DNA of 64,000 nucleotides from an uncultured Lachnospiraceae bacterium. Its GTDB lineage: Bacteria; Bacillota; Clostridia; Lachnospirales; Lachnospiraceae. Location of the stretch: the NCBI GenBank assembly GCA_946623875.1, contig CAMORO010000001.1, positions 1-64,000 on the forward strand, read 5' to 3'. Below, piece by piece: positions 1-8,322 of this stretch. The notes beneath the pieces are model-generated. The model did no database searches. It was not told the origin of the DNA and worked only from the letters and a program-made list of their open reading frames with translations. The position numbers were made by a program, and so were the translations under genes. Positions within the stretch are counted from its first letter, which is position 1. Every line of letters starts with the position of its first letter.

Positions 1-516
1 CCGGTCATCCATCCCTTCCCTGATCAGCGAATCCCATTCATCTATGATGAACACGATTTTAGTATCTGTACTTCTTACAAGCTTCAATAACCCTTCATTC
101 AGTGTGTTAACATTGGTTATTTCAGGGAATAGATCCATAAGCTCATCCAGCAGGTGTTTATTGATCGTAGCCGGGATATCCGAAAAAGGCTCCTTTAGCT
201 GCTTAGCTGCGGAAACAAAACCGGAAATATCCAGATTTATCACATGATATTTATTAAGGTGCTTCTCATAACTCTCATCTTGCGCAATATCATACCTTGC
301 GAACAGTTCATGAGAATCACAGGTTCTGTCATAGTATGCACACAGCATCTGTGCTGCATAAGATTTTCCGAACCGGCGGGGTCTGCTGATACAGGTCAGC
401 TTTTGCTTTGTTCCTATCGTAGCATTGATAAGGCTGATCATTCCAGTCTTATCCACATAATCAGACCGGAGTATTTCTGCAAATCCACTGTTACCCGGGT
501 TCAAATAGGTACCCAT
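1..516 (-). CDS. AAA-ATPase-like protein (DUF1703/PD-(D/E)XK-associated family), 3' part beyond window edge
   Basis: Reverse strand from ATG at 516 reads MGTYLNPGNSGFAEILRSDYVDKTGMISLINATIGTKQKLTCISRPRRFGKSYAAQMLCAYYD...; the RPRRFGKS Walker A context is typical of AAA-ATPase_like proteins. No stop before the window edge. Confidence 0.8.
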   Translation of the reverse strand, partial: MGTYLNPGNSGFAEILRSDYVDKTGMISLINATIGTKQKLTCISRPRRFGKSYAAQMLCAYYDRTCDSHELFARYDIAQDESYEKHLNKYHVINLDISGFVSAAKQLKEPFSDIPATINKHLLDELMDLFPEITNVNTLNEGLLKLVRSTDTKIVFIIDEWDSLIREGMDDR

Positions 517-652
517 TTCTCAGAACTCCTTTCCTGTATCATATCAGATCATCAATTGTATTATACTACCTATACCATATCCAAACAACTCGCAAATATG
601 TTCTTATACACTCAACATACACGCTTTATGAGCATATCCTCAGACTAAGACA

Positions 653-693
653 GGAACAGCCACAGACCCGGTTTGGCGATCTGTGGCTGTTCC
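653..693 (-). terminator. Hairpin GGAACAGCCACAGA / TCTGTGGCTGTTCC, likely terminator of the 752-2587 gene
   Basis: 14-bp perfect inverted repeat just downstream of a minus-strand stop; T-tract is weak. Confidence 0.5.
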
Positions 694-751
694 CGTTATC
701 TCAATTATATATCTCTCAATCCTTCTATATCAGGTCAAATGCATATCCCTC

Positions 752-2587
752 TTACACGATCGATGCTCCGAACAACGCCGCAAGCGTAAGGAAATCGATC
801 CCGCCCGCTGCATTCCTTAATGCGTCAAGGTCTACCCCTGCCGGAATGGTTACCTTATATATAACACCATCATACACATAGGTAACAGTAACAGCTACAT
901 CCGGCCTTTCCTTAAGAGCGTCTACAACCTCCTTGCTTATGCCTGTCCATCTTGAGGTTGTTATCAATACAGTACCGCCCGGTGCTGCTGATACAATCTG
1001 CTGTACCGCTGTCGCGTTGAATACCTCATAGCTTTCATCAGCGGGGTCTGCTGCTGTCTGCTCTGTCGGAGGCTGTTCCGTTTCGGACTGTACTGACGAT
1101 GCATCTACTATCTCAACATTCACTATCACATCCTGAGAATTCGCCACCTGCTGCTGGTCGCCCTGATTATCCTGCTGTCCCGGCTGCTGTCCGCCCGCCT
1201 TGTCAAGCTCTACAGAGAATATCACACCACCGCCTTTGGGAACTATGGCATAATAATTGCCATTTCCGTCTACCTTCACCGCTGTCTGTTTGCCTGAATC
1301 ACTGTAGGCAGCCTTAATGCTGTAGCCGTCTGCAAGGGCAACCCTCATCGTTACCATCTCGCCTTCCCTGGCTGTATCCTTGCCTGCGCTTAAGGTCGCG
1401 CCCTCTGAGGGCTGGTCAACCTTGATTATATACTGCACCTTGCTTCCGAAGGTTTTGTTTTCTGTCAGAATCGGACAAGAGTCATCATCGTATCCTGTAA
1501 CGCTTGAAAAAATGCCTGCTTCTCCAGGTTCAATCTTCCATACTGTAAGATTGATACTATCCTCCGCTGCACCTTCACCAAGAACTACGCTTCCATGTTT
1601 TCCACTAATTGTTCCGCCAACGTAAGCATTTACTGTACCTCCATCAGCATCCAAAATCAGGCCATTTTCTCCGGTAACATTCCCATCAACATGAAGATCT
1701 ATGCTCCCGGAGCTTCTTGCGTCTAAATCTGCACCGCTCCACTCAGTCCAGGTTTTGCCTCCTCCTGATATATTTCCTCCAACCTTTACATTTACCATTC
1801 CTTCTTCTAAAACGAGGACGGAAACACCGTCTGCCTTTGCAGATACATCCCCCTCGACTTCAATGTTTTGTGTTCCGCTATTTATTGTACCCGTCAAAAT
1901 CCCACTCTCATCAGCAGAATTAATACTGCCGCCTATGGATATTGATGATTCTCCATTGGCTTTGACAAATGCTTCAACACCATTGGCTTTGGCAGATGTT
2001 ACATCCCCCTTTATCTTTACTTCCGATTTACCGTCTGCATCTATTTGTGAACTAAGCTCATTATTCAAACTGCCCTCAACTGTGAGGTCAGCTGTCCCAC
2101 CTACAGAAGTTTCTATAATCGCACCAAAATTATTTTCGGATTGTGAGGCGTTTACATCCCCATGTACCGTAACCTCAGAAGAACCGTTATATTCGCTCTT
2201 AATCTCCACGCCATTGGAAACGGATTTTATCTCGCCTGTTTCAACTATGCTTCTGCTGTTTCCGCCCGTGCTTTCCACATAAAGAGCTCTTTTATTTACA
2301 ACTGAAGCTGAAGTAATATTCCCTATCGTCACCTCAGCGATCTTGCCCTTAGTGGATTCAACATGCGCAGCGGCCAGAGTGTCAGTTACTTCATAATCAT
2401 TATATACATCGCCATACTCTGCATCATGAATATCAAAATTGTTCCCATCTCCATCATAAGTCCTCTGATCTACCTCCGTAACAGCGACCGGATCCGCAAA
2501 CACCGGTGCCGGAGCAAAGGTCAGAGCCATAGCAACCGACAGTCCCACTCCCATACATCTCTTAGCAGCATTCCCCAATCTCATCAT
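752..2587 (-). CDS. Secreted repeat-containing surface protein (putative beta-helix repeats)
   Basis: Signal peptide MMRLGNAAKRCMGVGLSVAMALTFAPAPVFA; GGAGGTATTG ribosome-binding site just upstream of this internal start; repeated motif V-x-V-x-G-[DNS]-[IV] about every 20-25 aa. Confidence 0.7.
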   Translation of the reverse strand: MMRLGNAAKRCMGVGLSVAMALTFAPAPVFADPVAVTEVDQRTYDGDGNNFDIHDAEYGDVYNDYEVTDTLAAAHVESTKGKIAEVTIGNITSASVVNKRALYVESTGGNSRSIVETGEIKSVSNGVEIKSEYNGSSEVTVHGDVNASQSENNFGAIIETSVGGTADLTVEGSLNNELSSQIDADGKSEVKIKGDVTSAKANGVEAFVKANGESSISIGGSINSADESGILTGTINSGTQNIEVEGDVSAKADGVSVLVLEEGMVNVKVGGNISGGGKTWTEWSGADLDARSSGSIDLHVDGNVTGENGLILDADGGTVNAYVGGTISGKHGSVVLGEGAAEDSINLTVWKIEPGEAGIFSSVTGYDDDSCPILTENKTFGSKVQYIIKVDQPSEGATLSAGKDTAREGEMVTMRVALADGYSIKAAYSDSGKQTAVKVDGNGNYYAIVPKGGGVIFSVELDKAGGQQPGQQDNQGDQQQVANSQDVIVNVEIVDASSVQSETEQPPTEQTAADPADESYEVFNATAVQQIVSAAPGGTVLITTSRWTGISKEVVDALKERPDVAVTVTYVYDGVIYKVTIPAGVDLDALRNAAGGIDFLTLAALFGASIV

Positions 2588-2850
2588 CAATACAATACCT
2601 CCTTGTCTCTTATTTCCTCTTTTGCTCCGTACAACACTTAAAATGTTATGGAACAAAACGTCACATATATAGCAAATTGTATATCACTCCCCCCTCACGT
2701 CAAGTGCCATCTTTGTGCCAAACCCCTCAAACCCGCATAAATACGGTATTTCTGTCGCATGATTTTTATTAATTTCTTTTCATGATTTGTTGTCCATTTA
2801 GGTCAATATTCTCTCTATGTTTTTTCTTATATAGCTGTTATAATGTTGCT

Positions 2851-4374
2851 ATGCAGACCAAAACAATCATCAGCAAAAAGCACATAATGCTCTCTGTCCT
2901 GTTCGCGATATATATGTCCGAGTACATGATCTCGCTTATCATTATGGATCAGAGCGCTTACGGACTCTCAGGCGCGGGGAGTATTCTCCACTATCTTAAG
3001 ATGCCCGGCATTGCGGCAGGCTTCCTCCTGTTCCCGTTAAGCAGAGGCCATGATGCCGATATACGTTCGGGACGTATGCTCATGCTTGTTTCAAACATTG
3101 TATACATTGCGGGAATGGCCGCCCTGACGGGGATCTTTTTTACTGTCGGCTTGCCTCTCTACATTATTTCATGTGTGGTCAGCCTGATCTCCCTGGGCTT
3201 CCTTGGCGGCGCAGTATACTATTATTTCGCAATGGGTTTTGTCAATCATCCGTACATAGGGCGTCTGTCGGGAGCAGGCGGTGCAGCAGCCTTCCTCATA
3301 CAGATGGCCTCGCAGTACCTTATCCCCGCCGAGGCAGCAATGCTGATCCTTCTCTTTGCAGGATTCGCTTTCACGGCCTATGTTACGCTCTTCTCAAGGG
3401 AAAGGTTTGACTGGATGTTTGATGAGCCGCTTGAATATGCCAAAAAGGGTGACCCGAGGCTTCCCGTCCCCGCTGTCATCGCTGCCGGTACAGCAGCCAT
3501 GCTGCTCCTGTATATGATCTGCGGCTTTACCGATACGGTCATTATATCAATGAATTTTGCCGGAGATATGTCTATGTATGCATGGCCGAGGCTATTCGGC
3601 GCAGCAGGATACCTGGTCGGAGGTTTCCTTGCAGACTTAGGGCGCAGGCGCTGGCTGCCGCTGGCTGCGCTGTGCATGACCTTGCTGTGCATTCCCCTGC
3701 CCTTTATGATGAGGGAAGGCTACATTATTACAGCTACCTGTCTCTACTATATTATAGTCGTTGCACAGATCGTGTTCCTTAATGTTTTCTTCTGGGAGCT
3801 TGCCCCCAAAACCTCCCGCCCGCAGCTGATGGCAGGCATGAGCAGGGTATTAAGCTGTCTGTCCGTGGTTATTCTTCCACTGTTTTCCTATATTCCCGTC
3901 ATGGCCGATATTATGATAGAGGTGATATTTGCTACCGCCTCGATCATTTTCTTTGTCTTAGGCGGATACATTCCGGCAATCGGTTCTGTAGCCATAGTGG
4001 GGACAGCCGCTAATAATAACAGGCTCACGGATAAGGATGTCCTGCCGGATAAGGATCAGGCAATAACTGAGGCTGTAAGAGAGGGCAGCTTTGATCCCTT
4101 TGATGATTTCGCATATAAGCACGGACTTACACCGCGTGAAAAGGACTTCCTCGTACTCCTTATAGAGAGTGACGACGAAGTCCAGATCATCGCTTCCAAT
4201 ATGAACATAAGCGTCCGTACCGCATACCGCCATATAAAAAGCATATATGAGAAGACAGGTACCGAGACAAGATATGGGCTCATGCGGTATTATTACGAGT
4301 CAGGGCAGGGTAACCCTGTTCTCTCTTCTTCCAGGGCAGACAGCTTCTGCGATACTTCTCCCCGGACTGTGTGA
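2851..4374 (+). CDS. Multi-TM MFS-like membrane protein with C-terminal LuxR-type HTH
   Basis: About 12 hydrophobic segments followed by HGLTPREKDFLVLLIES...IASNMNISVRTAYRHIKSIYEKTG (LuxR/GerE-type HTH). ORF track starts at 2782; ATG at 2851 also possible. Confidence 0.75.
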   Translation: MQTKTIISKKHIMLSVLFAIYMSEYMISLIIMDQSAYGLSGAGSILHYLKMPGIAAGFLLFPLSRGHDADIRSGRMLMLVSNIVYIAGMAALTGIFFTVGLPLYIISCVVSLISLGFLGGAVYYYFAMGFVNHPYIGRLSGAGGAAAFLIQMASQYLIPAEAAMLILLFAGFAFTAYVTLFSRERFDWMFDEPLEYAKKGDPRLPVPAVIAAGTAAMLLLYMICGFTDTVIISMNFAGDMSMYAWPRLFGAAGYLVGGFLADLGRRRWLPLAALCMTLLCIPLPFMMREGYIITATCLYYIIVVAQIVFLNVFFWELAPKTSRPQLMAGMSRVLSCLSVVILPLFSYIPVMADIMIEVIFATASIIFFVLGGYIPAIGSVAIVGTAANNNRLTDKDVLPDKDQAITEAVREGSFDPFDDFAYKHGLTPREKDFLVLLIESDDEVQIIASNMNISVRTAYRHIKSIYEKTGTETRYGLMRYYYESGQGNPVLSSSRADSFCDTSPRTV

Positions 4375-4444
4375 AAATATCTCATTCCGAAGGCATATAT
4401 TCAGTCCCTGCTGCTCCTTCTGCCCATTATCCTCATACCATAAA

Positions 4445-4470
4445 ACAGCCCGGGATCTCTCCCGGGCTGT
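4445..4470. terminator. Bidirectional terminator hairpin ACAGCCCGGG-atctct-CCCGGGCTGT
   Basis: 10-bp perfect GC-rich inverted repeat between convergent genes. Confidence 0.75.
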
Positions 4471-4535
4471 AAATTGTATATCTTTCAATTGTTCAGTGAG
4501 TTATTTCTCATCTGTCATTTCATTCCGCAAAGGAA

Positions 4536-6131
4536 TTACTTCTTCCATGCATCATACTGCTTCTGGAACTCAGCAAGGATGTCCTGATATCCTGCTTCGT
4601 CAAGAGCTGCCTGATATGCTTCGATGGTTGACTCAACGTCAGCAGAAGCGATACCGCCGTTCTCAAGAGCAAATCCGTATTCCTCGAATACGTTCTGGCA
4701 TGCTGTGAAGGCTGCCTCAACAGGTGTCTTGTCGAAACGGAAACCTGCTGCGGGTGATATCTCTGCACCGCCGTTGAAATCAGTGTACAGAGAAGCCTTG
4801 TCTGCAGGCTCGTTGTCAAGAGGTGTTACGATAGTAGCCGAAGCTGACTCCCACATAGAATGGTTGTACTTTTCAGAAGTCTGGGTAACCTGACCCTTAT
4901 CATTGTATGTGAAGTCCTCGCCTTCGATACCGAAGGTGTAGATATCAGCAAGCTTGCTGTCTGTGTAAAGAAGTCCAAGGAAATCTATACAAGCCTGTGC
5001 CTGCTCGGGTGTTGAATTAGCTGTTACACAGTAGCATGAACCAAGTGCTGATGTTGAATGTGCCCATCTCTTGGTATAAGGCTGTAATGCGATAGGCTGG
5101 TTGTAACGGCTCTCAGCTTCCATGTTAACCGGAAGATCTGTCCACCATGTTACTGCCCAATCCTGTGACTGTGTTGTTGTATCGTTTGTTGTCTTGGTTA
5201 CATCATCCTCTGAGAGATATCCCTTCTCAGCCCACTCAGCCATAAGTGTACAGAACTCAAGGTACTCAGGTGTTGTAATGGTATCAACCACTTCATTTGT
5301 CTTCTTGTCTACAGCAACCCAGTTAGATGTGCTGTCTGCTGTGAAGAAATCGAAGTTATCAATGTACCATCTGTAGAACATTGCTGTCTTCTGTGTAAGG
5401 TAAGGGTACTTAAGTCCTTTATTCTTAGCATCTTCAAGCATGGGCTCAAGATCCTTAAGGCTCTTAACGGAACTTATATCCCATCCGAACTCATCAACAA
5501 GCTCCTTACGGAAGATGAAGTCATATCCTTCAACATTGTCCTTGTATACGGGTACGAAATAGTTCTTGCCGTCGTACTTGGTTGCTTCCCACTGTCCTTC
5601 GTCCATTGAGTTGTAAAGATCGGTTCCCTTAAGAAGATCTGTAAGATCGTAAACCGCATTCTTCGGAACAAGGTCATTGGTACCGATAGTTGCCTCCCAT
5701 GAAGCTGTCCACAGAAGGTTGATCTCGTTGTTTGCAAGTGCAAGGTTAGCCTTCTCCTGATATTCACCTGATCCGATATCCGTCATGGTGACATGTACGT
5801 TGATCTTGTCTGCGATATAGTCATTGATCGCATCCTCAACCTTCTTGTCCTGCGCTGTGTCAGGATTTGCAAGGTTGAATGTACATCTGTACAGATTGAT
5901 GTTAACCTTTCCGTCTGCTGTTGTAGCTTCTGCTGCGCCCGCATCTGCTGTGTCTGCTGCAGCCTCATCACCTGCGTCACCTGCGTCACCTGCATCGGCT
6001 GTATCTGCGGGTGCTGCTGCACCTGCATCTGGCGGAGCTGCTGCCGGCTGTCCGCCACATGCTGCAAGACCTAATGCCATTGTTGCTGCGAGTGCTGTTG
6101 CCAGTACTCTTTTGATTACTCTGTTTTTCAT
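4536..6131 (-). CDS. Extracellular solute-binding lipoprotein of an ABC transporter
   Basis: Lipoprotein signal LATALAATMALGLAACGG; solute-binding-protein-like body; adjacent to two ABC permeases. Confidence 0.88.
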   Translation of the reverse strand: MKNRVIKRVLATALAATMALGLAACGGQPAAAPPDAGAAAPADTADAGDAGDAGDEAAADTADAGAAEATTADGKVNINLYRCTFNLANPDTAQDKKVEDAINDYIADKINVHVTMTDIGSGEYQEKANLALANNEINLLWTASWEATIGTNDLVPKNAVYDLTDLLKGTDLYNSMDEGQWEATKYDGKNYFVPVYKDNVEGYDFIFRKELVDEFGWDISSVKSLKDLEPMLEDAKNKGLKYPYLTQKTAMFYRWYIDNFDFFTADSTSNWVAVDKKTNEVVDTITTPEYLEFCTLMAEWAEKGYLSEDDVTKTTNDTTTQSQDWAVTWWTDLPVNMEAESRYNQPIALQPYTKRWAHSTSALGSCYCVTANSTPEQAQACIDFLGLLYTDSKLADIYTFGIEGEDFTYNDKGQVTQTSEKYNHSMWESASATIVTPLDNEPADKASLYTDFNGGAEISPAAGFRFDKTPVEAAFTACQNVFEEYGFALENGGIASADVESTIEAYQAALDEAGYQDILAEFQKQYDAWKK

Positions 6132-6157
6132 TTTTTACCTCCCTTAATTCTTTGTTT

Positions 6158-7084
6158 CTATCCCTTAACCGATCCAACAGTAAGACCCTTAACGAAGTAC
6201 TTCTGGAAGAACGGATAAACGATCATTATAGGTCCGATAACGACAATAACCGTCGCCATTGTTGCCGAGTACTGAGGTATGCTTCCTCCCATAGCCGCCC
6301 TTACCGAAGCAGGTACGTTGGAGTTGTTGAGAAGGAATTCAATACTCTTCTGTATATTTACAAGAAGCAGCTGAAGCGGCTTCTTACTGTCCGAAGTAAT
6401 GTACAGTAATGCATTCTGCCAGTCATTCCAGTAGGCTGTTGCCATCATGAAACCTACGGCTGCGAGCGAAGGTTTAAGAAGCGGAAGTGTTATACCGAAG
6501 AATGTGTAATACTCACCAGCTCCGTCTATCTTGGCTGCTTCCATAAGCTCACCGGGAATGCTGTTGACTATGTATGTCCTTAAGATGATGACATTCATGG
6601 TCGAAACCATAAGAGGAAGTACCAGCAGCGCGTAACTGTCCTTTAAGTTGTAATACGAAGTAAATACTATATAACCCGCAAGCTGACCTCCGGTGAAAAG
6701 CATGGGGATAAGAAGATATACCGAAAGGAACTTGGCAAGCCTGAAACCCGGCCGGCTGATCGCATAAGCGAACATACTCATTATAAGAAGTCCGAGCAGT
6801 GTTCCGACAACTGTAACTCCTATCGTTACCGCATATGATCTCATGAGCTGTGTACCGTATCTCAATACGGCATTCATTCCTGCCATAGACCATTTCTCGG
6901 GGAAGAAGCTGAAACCGTTCTTCGCTATTGCCTTCTCATCCGTAAACGCCGCTATGAATACCAGCACAACGGGAAGTGCACAGAATAATGTATATAACAA
7001 CAGGAAAAACCCAAGTATGTATTGTCCGACTCCCTTTTTTTCTCTTCTTGATGGAGCTAAATCAGCATCGTATCCTCTTGCCAT
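6158..7084 (-). CDS. Carbohydrate ABC transporter permease (LplC/YtcP-like)
   Basis: EAAKIDGAGEYYTFFGITLPLLKPSLAAVGF is the permease EAA motif. Confidence 0.9.
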   Translation of the reverse strand: MARGYDADLAPSRREKKGVGQYILGFFLLLYTLFCALPVVLVFIAAFTDEKAIAKNGFSFFPEKWSMAGMNAVLRYGTQLMRSYAVTIGVTVVGTLLGLLIMSMFAYAISRPGFRLAKFLSVYLLIPMLFTGGQLAGYIVFTSYYNLKDSYALLVLPLMVSTMNVIILRTYIVNSIPGELMEAAKIDGAGEYYTFFGITLPLLKPSLAAVGFMMATAYWNDWQNALLYITSDSKKPLQLLLVNIQKSIEFLLNNSNVPASVRAAMGGSIPQYSATMATVIVVIGPIMIVYPFFQKYFVKGLTVGSVKG

Positions 7085-7176
7085 TGTATTACCTCCGATT
7101 TATTAATCATTGTTTCGAATAATCATTAAGAAGCACAAAAACCGTCTTCACATCACCTTAATATCAACTGTCCCGG

Positions 7177-8082
7177 TCAGAACAGAGCATTCTCGGGCTC
7201 AATCCTTTTAACCATCCAGTTCGCAAACAGCATCAGGAACAGACCGACAACAGACTGGAAGAACGAAGTCGCCGCCGTAAATCCGAAATTGGAGTTCTTA
7301 AAGATCGCATTCAAAACATACGAGTCGATAACCTGCGTTGTATCATACAACTGTCCGCTGTTTCTTGTAACCTGATAGAAAAGACCGGTATCGGATCTCA
7401 TGATACTGCCGACCGAAAGAAGAAGCATTACGGTGATCATCGGAATAAGTGAAGGCAGGGTTATATGCCATATCTGCTGCCACTTGTTGGCTCCGTCGAT
7501 CTCGGCCGCTTCATACAGGGCCGTGTCTATTCCGGCCAATACCGACATATACAGGACCGAACCGTATCCGACGCTGTTCCACATCTTAACGATGGTAAGT
7601 ATGATGGGCCATAAGTCCTTCCTTGTATAAAACCTTACACCCATGTTGAAGGTATTGTTAAGGATACCGGTATCGGTACTGATAAAAGCATATACTATGA
7701 ACTGAACTGCCGCATATGAAATGAAAACAGGAATGATCATTATCGTCTGCATTGTCTTGGCAGCCCTTTTAAATACGAACTGATCAATGGCAATGGCAAG
7801 AACAACATTGAGGAAGGTTCCGAGTGCCGTGAAGATAACATAATACATAATAGTGTTCTTGGTCATGGAAATGAACGTCTTCTTGGATGCCATCAGGAAC
7901 TTGAAATTGTCAAGTCCGCACCAGGGACTCTTCCATATTCCGAGTGAGAAATTGTAATCCTTAAATGCCATCACAAGTCCGGCCATCGGCACATACATAA
8001 TAAAGAATAAAACCAGTACTACAGGCAGTGCCATTACAACATGCGCTCTGTGCTTCCATGTGTTCTTCAGGAAATCCTTCAT
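7177..8082 (-). CDS. ABC transporter permease (LplB-like)
   Basis: EAAEIDGANKWQQIWHITLPSLIPMITVMLLLSVG EAA loop; multi-TM. Confidence 0.9.
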   Translation of the reverse strand: MKDFLKNTWKHRAHVVMALPVVLVLFFIMYVPMAGLVMAFKDYNFSLGIWKSPWCGLDNFKFLMASKKTFISMTKNTIMYYVIFTALGTFLNVVLAIAIDQFVFKRAAKTMQTIMIIPVFISYAAVQFIVYAFISTDTGILNNTFNMGVRFYTRKDLWPIILTIVKMWNSVGYGSVLYMSVLAGIDTALYEAAEIDGANKWQQIWHITLPSLIPMITVMLLLSVGSIMRSDTGLFYQVTRNSGQLYDTTQVIDSYVLNAIFKNSNFGFTAATSFFQSVVGLFLMLFANWMVKRIEPENALF

Positions 8083-8120
8083 AGCTTGTCACCTCTTATG
8101 ATTTTTAAGAAATTTCTCAA

Positions 8121-8134
8121 CTTAAACGATTACG
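8121..8134. promoter_or_regulatory. Candidate LacI-family operator CTTAAACGATTACG
   Basis: Matches 13/14 the reverse complement of 10697-10710; central CG in a near palindrome; next to a TATAAT-like box upstream of the permease genes. Confidence 0.5.
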
Positions 8135-8322
8135 TAAGTATAATACACCTTTTTTTTTTCAATGGCAACACTTATAATCACTTTCCATAACCAAAATAAC
8201 TAATTTTGGCTAAATCATCTAACTTTTACTCATTATATTTATTAAAATTTACCTGATTACTGTCATCCAAATCTTTTAAATGCCGTTTTTGGAACTTCAA
8301 TAACTGATTTACAGACATCTGT

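Noticed and set aside
1701-2282. 193-aa plus-strand ORF opposite the surface repeat protein
   Set aside because: Pro/Ser-rich low-complexity antisense ORF; the minus-strand gene has a signal peptide and ribosome-binding site.
5793-6147. Cys-rich and Ala-rich plus-strand ORFs near the solute-binding protein N-terminus
   Set aside because: Antisense frames of the Ala/Asp/Gly-rich linker after the lipobox.
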